Shown here piece by piece: positions 40,837-49,344 of a stretch of DNA of 64,000 nt. The notes below the pieces were generated by a model, which did not search any database, had not been told where the DNA came from, and worked only from the letters and a program-made list of their open reading frames with translations. Within the stretch, counting starts at the first letter, position 1. Every line of letters begins with the position of its first letter. Both the position numbers and the translations under genes were made by a program. Origin of the DNA: CAVVJA01 sp963779485 (GTDB lineage Bacteria > Actinomycetota > Actinomycetes > Mycobacteriales > Jatrophihabitantaceae); contig CAVZYJ010000009.1 in NCBI GenBank assembly GCA_963779485.1, positions 1-64,000 of the forward strand, written 5' to 3'.

Positions 40837-42276
40837 TCAGCTCTCCCGGCGCACGTCGCCGACCGCCTTGTCCGGCCGCAGGCCGCGCCACGACGGATGG
40901 CGGAGCCGCCCGTCCCCGGTCCATTCGGTGAACCTGACCTCACCGACGAGACGCGGCGTGACCCACTGCGCCTCCCGGGCGACGAGGTTGGGAACCTCGG
41001 TGAACGGTGAGGTCCGGCGGGCCAACTTACGCAGCCGCGTCATCAGGTCGGCGAGCGTTTCCTCGGTGAAACCGGTGCCCACGTTGCCGATGTAGCGCAG
41101 CCCGTCGTCGCCGGGCAGGCCGAGCAGCAACGAGCCGATCGTGCCCGCTCGCCGTCCTTGACCGGGCCGCCAGCCGCCGACGATGACCTCCTGGGTGCGA
41201 ACGTTCTTGATCTTCACCCAATCCGGCGAGCGGCGACCCGGCCGGTACCGCGAGGAGCGGCGCTTGGCGATGACGCCTTCCTGGCCCTGACGTCGACTGG
41301 CCCGAACGGCTGCGGCGCCGCCGCCCCGCAGGACTGGCGGCGTTCGCCAGTACGCTCCCTCGAGCTCCAGCCCGTCGAGGAGCTGCCGCCGGTCCGAGTA
41401 TGGGAGTTCGAGCAGCGATCGGCCGTCCAGATGGAGCAGGTCGAAGATCAGGTAGACCACCGGATCCTGATCGGCCAGCCGCCGGGCCTCGGTCGCGTTC
41501 GCGATATGCATCCGTCGCTGCAGCCGGCTGAAACTCGATCGCTCGTGCGCGTCGAGGACGGCGATCTCGCCGTCCAGCACAGCCTGGGTAGTGCCGAGCT
41601 GGGCGCCGAGGTCACGCAGTTCCGGGTAGCTCACGGTGATGTCGCGATCGTTGCGGGACCACAACGTGATCCGTCCGCCGTCGACCTCGCAGATCGCGCG
41701 CACGCCGTCCCATTTCATCTCGAACGCCCACTGGCGGTCCTGTGCCGCCGGCGGCAAGGCGCCCGGCGTCGCGAGCATCGGAGATACCCGCTGCGGCGGT
41801 TGCCAGTCCGGACGGGCTGCGGCACCCATACGATGCATGATCCAGTTCCTGCCGTCGGTGTGGATCAGGACGAAGCGACCCTGCGTGCGATCGCCGTGCA
41901 GCACGACCTTGACCTCGCGATCCGACCACGCCTCCAGCTCGTAGCTGCCGCGGTCCCAGATCGACACGCGTCCACCGCCGTACTCCCCGGCCGCGATCGT
42001 CCCCTCGAAGTCGGCGTACTCCAGCGGATGGTCTTCGGTCTGCACGGCAAGATGATTGCGTTTCGTGTCTTGCGGGATTCCTTTCGGAACCGCCCACGAG
42101 ACGAGCACCCCGTCCCGTTCCAGGCGAAAGTCCCAGTGCAGCGCCCGGGCATGGTGTTCCTGCACGACGAAGCGGCGGCCGTCAGCTCGGTCGGACGGCT
42201 CAGCCGACGGAATGGGCTCCGGTGTGCGGCCAGGCCGCCGCTTGCGGCGATACTCGGTCAGCTTGCGTCCGGTCAC
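40837..42276 (-). CDS. LigD-like ATP-dependent DNA ligase with 3'-phosphoesterase domain, no polymerase domain
   Basis: 479 residues. The N-terminal 3'-phosphoesterase domain (about 35-150) has RFVVQEHHARALHWDFRLE, YADFEGTIAAGEYGGG and LIHTDGRNWIMHRM. The ligase domain follows with the AMP-accepting K188 in FEMKWDGVRA, VLDGEIAVLD (motif III), PVVYLIFDLLHLDGR, EGVIAKRRSSRYRPGR (motif IV) and DWVKIKNV (motif V). The polymerase domain of full LigD is absent. GGAGG before GTG sets the start at VTGRKLTEYR. It would seal ends in non-homologous end joining with Ku, which is not in the window. Confidence 0.85.
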   Translation of the reverse strand: MTGRKLTEYRRKRRPGRTPEPIPSAEPSDRADGRRFVVQEHHARALHWDFRLERDGVLVSWAVPKGIPQDTKRNHLAVQTEDHPLEYADFEGTIAAGEYGGGRVSIWDRGSYELEAWSDREVKVVLHGDRTQGRFVLIHTDGRNWIMHRMGAAARPDWQPPQRVSPMLATPGALPPAAQDRQWAFEMKWDGVRAICEVDGGRITLWSRNDRDITVSYPELRDLGAQLGTTQAVLDGEIAVLDAHERSSFSRLQRRMHIANATEARRLADQDPVVYLIFDLLHLDGRSLLELPYSDRRQLLDGLELEGAYWRTPPVLRGGGAAAVRASRRQGQEGVIAKRRSSRYRPGRRSPDWVKIKNVRTQEVIVGGWRPGQGRRAGTIGSLLLGLPGDDGLRYIGNVGTGFTEETLADLMTRLRKLARRTSPFTEVPNLVAREAQWVTPRLVGEVRFTEWTGDGRLRHPSWRGLRPDKAVGDVRRES

Positions 42277-42378
42277 GAAGCGCCTCCGCCAATAACAACC
42301 GCCGACCTGCGCGACGGGTCCGGTTGGCGCAGGCTCCAGCTCCATCCTCCTCGAACCTGGCCGCATGGCGGAATGCGG

Positions 42379-43818
42379 TCAGGGGCTCGCCGCCCGCAGA
42401 CAGGTGATCAACTCACCTAATCCCGGCCCGACCCGCTCGTCGGAGATCATGCCGTACCCGAGCACGATGCCGTCCGGATCCGGCGGGACCTGGCAGTAGT
42501 CGGCCAGGCGGATCACCCGGACACCACGAGCCTCAGCCGCCCTGATCGCCGCTCCGAGGTCCAGCGACCGCAGCTCGCGTACCCGTGCGCACACGTGCAG
42601 GCCGGCGACGGACGGGACGACGTCGAGCAGGTCCGCTGCCTCACGCTGGAGAGTGGTCACGATCTGCTCGTGACGTCCGGCGTAGACGCGGTTGGCCCGG
42701 CGCACGTGCCGCGCGAGCCCACCGTCGTTGATGAACCGGGCCAGGGCTCGCTGCAACGTCGGGTCGCCGTGCCAGTCGGTGAGCTGCTTGGCCATCCGCA
42801 GCGCGGCCTGCAGCGAGGCCGGCGCGACGAGGAAGCCCATGCGCAACGCCGGGAGCATGGTCTTCGCGAACGTGCCGACGTAGATCACGCGGCCCGATCG
42901 GTCGAGGCTCTGCAGCGGCTCCAAGGGGCGGTGCGCGAACCGGAACTCCGAGTCGTAGTCGTCCTCGATGATCACGGCTTCGCGCGCCTCGGCCCATTCG
43001 AGCAGCGCCCTGCGCCGTCCAAGCGACATCGACATACCCAGCGGGAACTGATGTGACGGCGTCGTGTAGACGATCCGGGTCGAGGCCGGAAGCCGCGCGA
43101 CCTCGAGGCCCTCGGCGTCAACCGGCACGCCGACCACCCGTGCCCCATGAGTGCGGAAGAGCTGGTAGGCCGGCGGATACCCGGGTTCCTCGACGGCCAC
43201 CTGGTCGCCCGGTTCGACGAGCACCCGGGCGACCAGATCCAGAGCCTGCTGGGCTCCGTGCGTGATGAGCACGTCGGAGCTCGCGGCGCGGACCGACCGG
43301 GACACCCCGATGTGCCTGGCGATCGCGTCGGTCAGTACCGGCTGGCCACCGGGACCGACGTATTCCCCGCGGCCGATACCGGTTCGGGTGAGCTCGTGGT
43401 TGACCAGTCGACGCCAGACATCGAGCGGGAACAAGCTGACGTCGGGCACGCCGACCCGAAAGTCGTAGAGCGCGCCCACTCCCGACGGGGCGGCGAACCG
43501 AGCGACGGACCCCCAGACCGACCGGGGCCGGACGGCGGCGGTGCCTGAAGGGGCGGACCGGCGATGCGGCGGGCGTTCCGCCGCTGGGCTCACATAGGTG
43601 CCGGCTCCAACCCGACCCACGAGGAACCCTTCGGCGGTGAGCCGGTCGTACGCGACCGACACCGTGCTGCGCGACACCGACAGCCGCTGCGCGAGCTCCC
43701 GAGTAGGCGGCAACCGCTCGCCCGGGCGCAGCCGGCCGTCGATGATGGCGTCTTGCAGCTGGCGATAGATCCGATCTGTCCGGTCGCCGGCGCCGTCGAG
43801 GCTGATGTGCACCTCCAT
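42379..43818 (-). CDS. MocR-type GntR/aminotransferase transcriptional regulator
   Basis: 479 residues: GntR winged helix (about 10-80, LPPTRELAQRLSVSRSTVSV) joined to a PLP-binding aminotransferase fold. PLP lysine in IYVGTFAKTMLPALRMG; YEEPGYPP-like VAVEEPGYPPAYQLF and EDDYDSEFRF (Asp and Tyr contacts) are present. Such proteins sense PLP or an amino compound. It is divergent from a GNAT gene with paired ATTGGCC boxes between, likely its operator. Confidence 0.85.
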   Translation of the reverse strand: MEVHISLDGAGDRTDRIYRQLQDAIIDGRLRPGERLPPTRELAQRLSVSRSTVSVAYDRLTAEGFLVGRVGAGTYVSPAAERPPHRRSAPSGTAAVRPRSVWGSVARFAAPSGVGALYDFRVGVPDVSLFPLDVWRRLVNHELTRTGIGRGEYVGPGGQPVLTDAIARHIGVSRSVRAASSDVLITHGAQQALDLVARVLVEPGDQVAVEEPGYPPAYQLFRTHGARVVGVPVDAEGLEVARLPASTRIVYTTPSHQFPLGMSMSLGRRRALLEWAEAREAVIIEDDYDSEFRFAHRPLEPLQSLDRSGRVIYVGTFAKTMLPALRMGFLVAPASLQAALRMAKQLTDWHGDPTLQRALARFINDGGLARHVRRANRVYAGRHEQIVTTLQREAADLLDVVPSVAGLHVCARVRELRSLDLGAAIRAAEARGVRVIRLADYCQVPPDPDGIVLGYGMISDERVGPGLGELITCLRAASP

Positions 43819-43831
43819 TCGACGACCCTAT

Positions 43832-43862
43832 ATTGGCCTACGAAGGATGGGGCGAATTGGCC
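43832..43862. promoter_or_regulatory. direct repeats ATTGGCC, candidate MocR operator
   Basis: ATTGGCC at 43832-43838 and again at 43856-43862, 24 bp apart and so on the same helical face within about one base, in the 72-bp gap between the divergent MocR and GNAT starts. A reversed CCAAT at 43874-43878 follows. The same box appears before the other MocR gene at 56456. Confidence 0.55.
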
Positions 43863-43890
43863 CTTCTTCCACGCCAATCGTGTGCCTAAC

Positions 43891-44349
43891 GTGGCGCCTG
43901 TGACGACGACTAGACGTCGACGACCGCTTCCCAATCCGACTCCAGGACGGGCGTGGGTGGTCACACCGGTGCGCCCTGGTGACCACGACCAGTGGGCGGC
44001 ATTGTTCCGCGCCTACGGCCGGACTCATCGTCGCCACTTGCGCGACGAGACGATCGAGGAAGTCTGGGGCCGGCTGCACGATCCCAACGACGCGGTGCGC
44101 GGGCTCGTGGTGCGGCGAACCTACAGCGGGCCGCCGGTCGGGCTGGCCCACTACCGTGTGTTCCCACCAGAGTTCGTCCCCACCCGGGGCTGCTTTCTGG
44201 ACGACCTGTTCGTGGACCCCGGTGCTCGGGGCGGGGGCGCGGCCTCGGCCGTATTGGCCCACCTACGCCGGTTGGCCGCCGCTCGCGGCTGGGGGGTCGT
44301 GCGATGGCTCACGGCCGCGGACAACGAACACGCGGTGCGCGTCGCCTGA
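43891..44349 (+). CDS. GNAT-family N-acetyltransferase, C-terminus possibly frameshifted
   Basis: 152 residues of the acetyl-CoA-binding fold: CFLDDLFVDPGARGGGAASA contains the FVxPxxRGxG pyrophosphate loop (motif A), and ARGWGVVRWLTAADNEHAVR the last conserved part. GNAT proteins usually continue 20-30 residues past Asn-Glu; here a stop comes after AVRVA, and the next frame reads RLIGGCTEQAAQRVVIDR, so a base error near 44343 is possible. GTG start at 43891; the frame also extends upstream through the operator. Divergent to MocR. Substrate unknown. Confidence 0.7.
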   Translation: MAPVTTTRRRRPLPNPTPGRAWVVTPVRPGDHDQWAALFRAYGRTHRRHLRDETIEEVWGRLHDPNDAVRGLVVRRTYSGPPVGLAHYRVFPPEFVPTRGCFLDDLFVDPGARGGGAASAVLAHLRRLAAARGWGVVRWLTAADNEHAVRVA

Positions 44350-44450
44350 TCGGCGGGTGCACCGAGCAAGCGGCGCAACGAGTGGTCATCGACCGTTGCG
44401 GTGGTGGGACTACGGTCGGCATGACCCACGATCGCCCAGAGAGGAACACG

Positions 44451-44888
44451 ATGCCCACACGCACCGCGCACACCATGTGGACCGGCGGCCTGCAGGATGG
44501 GTCCGGACAGGTCGAGCTGGTGAGCTCCGGGGTGGCAACCTTCGACGTTTCGTTCCCGAGGCGTGCGGCCGACGATGCTGGCGGCATCACGAGTCCGGAG
44601 GAACTAATCGCGGCCGCGCACTCGTCGTGCTTTGCGATGCAGTTGTCATCCGTAGTCGCGGCGGCCGGCGGCACGCCGAAGAGCTTCGACATCACCGAGG
44701 ATGTCTCTCTCGGTCCCGATCCCGCGGGCGGTTTCCGGCTCACCGGCATCTCGGTCACGGTGCGAGGCGAGGTCGACGGCCTGGACGCTGACGGGTTCGG
44801 GAAGGCGGCGGAACAGGCCAAGGCATCGTGTCCGGTGAGCAAGGCGCTGACCGGCGTCGACATCACCGTCGATGCTTCATTGAGGTAA
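44451..44888 (+). CDS. OsmC/Ohr-family peroxiredoxin
   Basis: 145 residues that reduce organic hydroperoxides using two cysteines: C60 in AAAHSSCFAMQLS and C127 in KASCPVSKAL. Spacing and flanking sequence fit OsmC more than Ohr. GAGAGGAACACG precedes the ATG. Cytoplasmic. A MarR-type OhrR partner is not adjacent. Confidence 0.87.
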   Translation: MPTRTAHTMWTGGLQDGSGQVELVSSGVATFDVSFPRRAADDAGGITSPEELIAAAHSSCFAMQLSSVVAAAGGTPKSFDITEDVSLGPDPAGGFRLTGISVTVRGEVDGLDADGFGKAAEQAKASCPVSKALTGVDITVDASLR

Positions 44889-45059
44889 ACTTCACGCAAC
44901 ACATACGGTCGGGGGACCGACAGCACGTCGAGTCACTCCGGCTCCGGTGAGTCCGGGCAGACCCTCGGACCCCCGGGTTCCACATCGACGTGGGTCGCTG
45001 ACCGGCTGCCGACCGTGGACCGGGAAGACCAATAGGCGTCGAGTCGGGCGGTCAGTTGG

Positions 45060-46370
45060 ATGGACGCAGGAACTAGGGGGATCCGGCGCCTGGGTCGTCG
45101 GCGCCGGAGCCGCGCGGACGATTTCGGATCGGTGCAGGTCGTTCTCCAGCCGATCATCGAGGTCGCCACTGGGACGGTCGTCGCCGCGGAAGCTCTGGCC
45201 CGGTTCATCGGCACGCCAACCCCGGTCGAGCAGATCTTCGCGGTGGCCCACGCGTCGGGACGCGGAGCCGAGCTCGAGGCTGCCTGCATCCGAGCCGCCC
45301 TGCTCAGACGACCCGACCTACCCCCGGGCGTGCGGCTGTCAGTCAACGTGAGTCCGGACGCGCTCAGCCATCCGGCGATAGCGGCGGCGTTCGCCGGTGA
45401 TCTCGACGGCATCATCGTCGAGATCACCGAGCACGTCTCCTCCGATCCGTCGGCGGTTCGGTCCTCTCTCGACTGGCTCCGCGGGCGCGGCGCCCAGGTG
45501 GCGGTCGACGACACCGGGTCTGGCTACGCCGGACTGCTGCGGCTGGCCGCCCTCGACCCGGACATCGTGAAGCTCGACCGGACGCTGGTGGCCGGATTGC
45601 CGGACAGCCTGCCGCAGACCGCCATCGTGGAGGCGCTCGTCACCCTGTCGGCCCGGCTGGGCTGGCGAATGCTCGGCGAGGGAGTCGAGTCGCTGCGCGA
45701 TTTGGCCGCGTTGGCCGAGATCGGAGTCGACTACGCACAGGGCACGATCATCGCGCCGGCCGCTGACCCGATGGTCGCCGTCGATCCGGCGGCGGTGGAG
45801 GCATGCCGCTCCGCGCGTCGCCGGCTGCTGTCCGGAGCACCTCCGTACGGCCACGTCGACGGCGGCCTCGACGATGATCTTCCAGCCGCTAGAGGCGGGC
45901 CGCCGCCCGCAGCTGACCTCGCGGCCCTGGTCCGGATGGCGGCCGAGAGCTACAACGTCGACCTCGTCAGCGTGTCGCTCGTCGAGGACGGCTCACGATT
46001 GCACACCGTGGCCTCCACCGATCCCGGCGCCGAGGATCCGGCGTACTGGATCTCCGAGTTCCCCGCGTTGCGACGGGCACTCGACAGCGGCGCGCTGATC
46101 GAGGCCCACCTGGCCGACCAGGATCTGCATCCGGCCGCCCGCCATTACCTGACCGCCCATGGACTAGACAGCCTGCTGATCGTGCCGATCGTCGCGGACG
46201 GCGTGGCGATCGGCGTTCTCGACCTCAGTCAGCACAACGGGCGCCGGTGGACCGCGCGGGAAATCACCCGAGCCCGGCGCCTCGGCGAGCAGCTGGCTCA
46301 GGTCGTGGCCGACCGGCCCGCTGCGGCCGATACGACGAGCGACCAGGCCCCGGTGCGGCGCGTTCGGTGA
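45060..46370 (+). CDS. c-di-GMP phosphodiesterase with EAL and C-terminal GAF domains
   Basis: 436 residues. The EAL domain occupies about 20-255 and retains the catalytic set: EAL itself (AAEALARF), SVNVSP (Asn), VEITEHV (Glu), VAVDDTGSGYAGL (DDFGTGYSSL equivalent), IVKLDRTLV and MLGEGVESLRDL. It should hydrolyse c-di-GMP to pGpG. Residues about 285-420 form a GAF domain (LAALVRMAAESYNVDLVSVS to LDLSQHNGRRWTAREI) that may sense a small ligand. No membrane helix, no GGDEF. The TGA overlaps the next GTG by four bases. Confidence 0.85.
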   Translation: MDAGTRGIRRLGRRRRSRADDFGSVQVVLQPIIEVATGTVVAAEALARFIGTPTPVEQIFAVAHASGRGAELEAACIRAALLRRPDLPPGVRLSVNVSPDALSHPAIAAAFAGDLDGIIVEITEHVSSDPSAVRSSLDWLRGRGAQVAVDDTGSGYAGLLRLAALDPDIVKLDRTLVAGLPDSLPQTAIVEALVTLSARLGWRMLGEGVESLRDLAALAEIGVDYAQGTIIAPAADPMVAVDPAAVEACRSARRRLLSGAPPYGHVDGGLDDDLPAARGGPPPAADLAALVRMAAESYNVDLVSVSLVEDGSRLHTVASTDPGAEDPAYWISEFPALRRALDSGALIEAHLADQDLHPAARHYLTAHGLDSLLIVPIVADGVAIGVLDLSQHNGRRWTAREITRARRLGEQLAQVVADRPAAADTTSDQAPVRRVR

Positions 46371-46900
46371 GCGACCCGGATCGGATCGTCCCGCCAAAAC
46401 CCGAGTGGGGCGAGCCTCGCACGAAGACCATCTCGTGGCACGACCCTCTGGCCGCGGCGCGGATCGGCGCGGGGATGGCTGGTATCGAGCATCTGCGGGC
46501 CATGCGGGACGGCCTCCTCCCCCCGCCGCCGATCGGTCAGCTCTTCGGCATTCGGCTGGTCGAGGTCGAGGTGGGCACGGTGGTCTTCAGCTGCATCCCG
46601 GACGAGTCGGCGTACAACCCGATCGGCCTGATCCACGGCGGCCTGGTCTGCATCTTGCTCGATTCCGTTCTCGGCTGCGCGGTCCAGTCCACCCTGCCGG
46701 CCGGCGTCGGATACACCAGCATCGAAATCAAGGTCAACTACGTACGACCCGTGCACGGCGACGACGGCGAACTCGTGGCCTACGGGCGGGTGACCAAGCC
46801 GGGGCGCCGGGTGGCCTTCGCCGAAGGCGATGTCCGCAACCTGGGGGGCAAGGTCGTGGCCACCGCCTCCGGCAGCTGTCTGGTGACATCGGGCGGCTAG
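46367..46900 (+). CDS. PaaI-type hot-dog thioesterase
   Basis: 177 residues. Hot-dog core with PIGLIHGGLVCILLDSVLG (HGG helix start with catalytic Asp in LLDS) and YTSIEIKVNYVRPVHGD, both diagnostic of PaaI/YdiI acyl-CoA thioesterases. GTG start; GTGA overlap with the EAL-GAF gene predicts translational coupling, and an N-terminal extension of about 45 residues precedes the fold. Substrate unknown. Confidence 0.82.
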   Translation: MSDPDRIVPPKPEWGEPRTKTISWHDPLAAARIGAGMAGIEHLRAMRDGLLPPPPIGQLFGIRLVEVEVGTVVFSCIPDESAYNPIGLIHGGLVCILLDSVLGCAVQSTLPAGVGYTSIEIKVNYVRPVHGDDGELVAYGRVTKPGRRVAFAEGDVRNLGGKVVATASGSCLVTSGG

Positions 46901-46911
46901 AGCGCGCTCTA
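46898..46911. terminator. 14-bp palindrome between convergent genes
   Basis: TAGAGCGCGCTCTA starts at the thioesterase stop codon and ends two bases before the protease stop. As RNA it gives at best a five-pair stem with a tight loop and no U run, so it is only a weak terminator candidate. Confidence 0.3.
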
Positions 46912-46912
46912 A

Positions 46913-47731
46913 CTACCCTTCGACCAGGCGCAGGGTCCAGAAGTCAGCCGCCAGCCCGGTATTGGTCAGGTAGGCGTAGGGCATCGTGAAGTAGCCCTCC
47001 TGGCCCCAACCGGTGCCCCACGAATTGCGAACCCGGAACCGCTCGTCGGAGTCGTCGTATCCGACGGCGACAACCGCGTGGCCCCCGAGCACCGACTCAC
47101 TCGGCGACGGCATCGGCACGGTGCCGGTCTTGGCCACGTCCTCGCTCTCGAAGCTCTGATAGACCGTGAACCCGAATACGAACGGATAGCCCTCCGCCAA
47201 GCAGCCCTTGAGCTCGCTGATGACCTGCGGCACGCGCTGGTAGCTCGTGGCCTGATGGGTGAGCGCATCGGTGTAGCAGGACGCGGTCGGCTTGTTGGCG
47301 AACTTGTCGATGTCGTACGGCCAGGACGTCTCGGGGCAGACTCCCTGGCGGACGAGCGTCTTCACCCCGTCGCGGATCTGGGCACCGCTGTCGGAATGCA
47401 CGGTTCCCTCGATGCGTCGCTCGTTGTAGTAGATGAACAGTCGGGACGGAATGAAGTCCGGCAGCTCCTGCTTGCGCAGATCGAATTCGAAGGCGCCCGC
47501 AAGAGCGTTCCCGGTGCAGCTACCGAGTTGCCCCTGGTCGTACACCGGGCCGAACTGCGAGGTGAGGTCGACCATGGCCGGCAGGGCCGCCGCCGTCGGT
47601 CGCGGCGCCGCATAGATGCGGTCACGTGCGTCGGGGAGATCGGGCACCCAGCCGTATCGAGAGATGTTTCGTGCGGTCGGAGCCGCGGGTGTGTCCGGCG
47701 CTGCGCCGGCAGAGTCATCAGTCATGGCCAT
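46913..47731 (-). CDS. papain-like cysteine protease (C1A) without signal peptide
   Basis: 272 residues. Catalytic Cys72 in YDQGQLGSCTGNALAGAFEF, catalytic His in SVLGGHAVVAVGYDD and Asn in RVRNSWGTGWGQEGYFTMPY. The N-terminal part NISRYGWVPDLPDARDRIYA is typical of a bacterial C1A group that has a short lead and no secretion signal. Cytoplasmic location inferred. MAMTDDSAGAA is taken as start; no ribosome site is obvious. Confidence 0.85.
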   Translation of the reverse strand: MAMTDDSAGAAPDTPAAPTARNISRYGWVPDLPDARDRIYAAPRPTAAALPAMVDLTSQFGPVYDQGQLGSCTGNALAGAFEFDLRKQELPDFIPSRLFIYYNERRIEGTVHSDSGAQIRDGVKTLVRQGVCPETSWPYDIDKFANKPTASCYTDALTHQATSYQRVPQVISELKGCLAEGYPFVFGFTVYQSFESEDVAKTGTVPMPSPSESVLGGHAVVAVGYDDSDERFRVRNSWGTGWGQEGYFTMPYAYLTNTGLAADFWTLRLVEG

Positions 47732-47844
47732 ACGATGACGACGCCGAGGCGGCAGGTAAATAGCCTGCGTCGCACGGTGCCCCAACGGGCAAGTCACGGC
47801 CTGATGGATCGTCCGAATCATCCGCATCAGATGGGATCTCGTCG

Positions 47845-48267
47845 GTGGATGCCGGCTATTCAGGGACGCCGCTACCCCGCAAGCTCGGCGTTGCTGAAGG
47901 CAGCCGAGTGCTGCTGGTCAATCCCCCGCCCACGTTCGACCTGGCTCCGCTCCCGGCCGGAGCGCTCGTGCGCCGGCGTCGCGGCGCCGATCCCTACGAC
48001 GTCGTCCTGCTGTTCGTCACCGAGCGCAGAGCCCTGGAGGCGCGGTTCGCGACGCTCACGGACGGCATCGTGACCAACGGCGGCCTGTGGGTGTGCTGGC
48101 CCAAACGAGCCAGCGGTGTGGCTACCGATCTCACCGAGAACGTGGTTCGCGGTCACGGGCTGCTGGTGGGCTGGGTCGACGTCAAGGTCGCGGCTATCGA
48201 CGCCACCTGGTCGGGCCTGAAGTTCGTGCGGCGGCGGGCCGACCGAGCGGCGCCCGACTCGCGGTGA
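47845..48267 (+). CDS. DUF3052 family protein
   Basis: 140 residues, starts VDAGYSGTPLPRKLGVAEGS. The YSGTPLxxKLG opening, DVVLLFVTERRALEARF and GGLWVCWPKRASGVATDLTE are the family hallmarks. GTG start. Family function not established; members are small cytoplasmic proteins found mainly in actinobacteria and a few others. Confidence 0.8.
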   Translation: MDAGYSGTPLPRKLGVAEGSRVLLVNPPPTFDLAPLPAGALVRRRRGADPYDVVLLFVTERRALEARFATLTDGIVTNGGLWVCWPKRASGVATDLTENVVRGHGLLVGWVDVKVAAIDATWSGLKFVRRRADRAAPDSR

Positions 48268-48354
48268 CCGCGCGCGAAGCTAGGCCGCCGGTCCTTCCCG
48301 GCGCCTCGTGATCGGTGACAGCGGGCGCCAAGCGCGACATGCTTGGATGTTCGG

Positions 48355-49344
48355 ATGAGCCAGCCGGCAGCGCCCCTCGACGGTCCACCGTCCGACGCGG
48401 CGCCGCAGAGCGGGCGCGTCGTCGCCACGGCGTTGACCAAGGTATTCGGCGGCCGCATTCGTGCGGTCGACCAGCTGAGCTTCACCGTGGAGCCGGGCTC
48501 GGTGACCGGATTCCTCGGACCGAACGGTGCCGGCAAGACGACGACGCTGCGCATGCTGCTCGGATTGGTGCACCCGACCTCAGGCAGTTCGACGATCAAC
48601 GGCGTCCCCTATAGCCAGCTGGCCAAGCCGTTGACGGTCGTCGGCGCCGCCCTGGAGGCGTCCAGCTACCACCCCGCCCGCACCGGCCGGAATCATCTCC
48701 GAGTCATATGCGCCGCGGCCGGCCTTCCGGACCAGCGGGCGGACGAGGTTCTCGACCTGGTCGGTCTGCGTGACGCCGGCAAGCGGAAGGTGCGCACCTA
48801 CTCGATGGGCATGCGGCAGCGGCTGGGCCTGGCTGCGGCCCTGATCGGCAATCCCCAGGTGCTCGTGCTCGACGAGCCGTCCAACGGGCTGGACCCGGAA
48901 GGCATCGTGTGGCTACGCGGCTTCTTCCGCCAGCTCGCCACCCAAGGGCGGACCGTGCTGGTCTCGAGCCACCAGCTCAACGAGGTCCAGGAGTTCGCTG
49001 ATCGCGTCGTCATCCTCGACCACGGGCGGCTCATCCGCTCCGGGTCCATCGCCGAGCTGACCGCCGGCAGCGACACCGTGGTGGTGCGGACGCCGCAGGG
49101 CCAGCAGTTGGCCGAAGCGTTGTCCCAGCACGGCGTGCCGTGGCTGCTGGCCGACGACGGCGCACTGCGCGTGCGCAGCGACAATCCGGCGATTGTCGGT
49201 CATCTGGCGTTCCTGGCCGGCGTCGAATTGCATGAGTTGCGAGTGGATCGATTCGACCTCGAGCAGCTGTTCTTCTCGCTGACGCGCGGGGAGTACGCCG
49301 CGGCTGATCCGACCGCCGCGCCGAACCCGGAGGCCACCCCATGA
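48355..49344 (+). CDS. ABC exporter ATPase (CcmA/BcrA-like)
   Basis: 329 residues. Walker A GPNGAGKTT, signature YSMGMRQRLGLAAAL, Walker B VLVLDEPSNGLDPEG, switch His VSSHQLNEVQ. The C-terminal 90 residues form the accessory domain typical of the DrrA/BcrA drug-export group. The ATGA overlap with the following permease gene indicates a coupled two-gene exporter. An ATG at 48355 is preferred to an upstream non-ATG codon. Confidence 0.87.
   Translation: MSQPAAPLDGPPSDAAPQSGRVVATALTKVFGGRIRAVDQLSFTVEPGSVTGFLGPNGAGKTTTLRMLLGLVHPTSGSSTINGVPYSQLAKPLTVVGAALEASSYHPARTGRNHLRVICAAAGLPDQRADEVLDLVGLRDAGKRKVRTYSMGMRQRLGLAAALIGNPQVLVLDEPSNGLDPEGIVWLRGFFRQLATQGRTVLVSSHQLNEVQEFADRVVILDHGRLIRSGSIAELTAGSDTVVVRTPQGQQLAEALSQHGVPWLLADDGALRVRSDNPAIVGHLAFLAGVELHELRVDRFDLEQLFFSLTRGEYAAADPTAAPNPEATP

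Noticed and set aside
43564..43890. Upstream extension of the GNAT ORF
   Set aside because: It runs antisense through the MocR N-terminus and the operator; the fold begins after 43891.
46898..46911. Strong bidirectional terminator
   Set aside because: The palindrome has almost no loop and no U run; kept only as a weak candidate.
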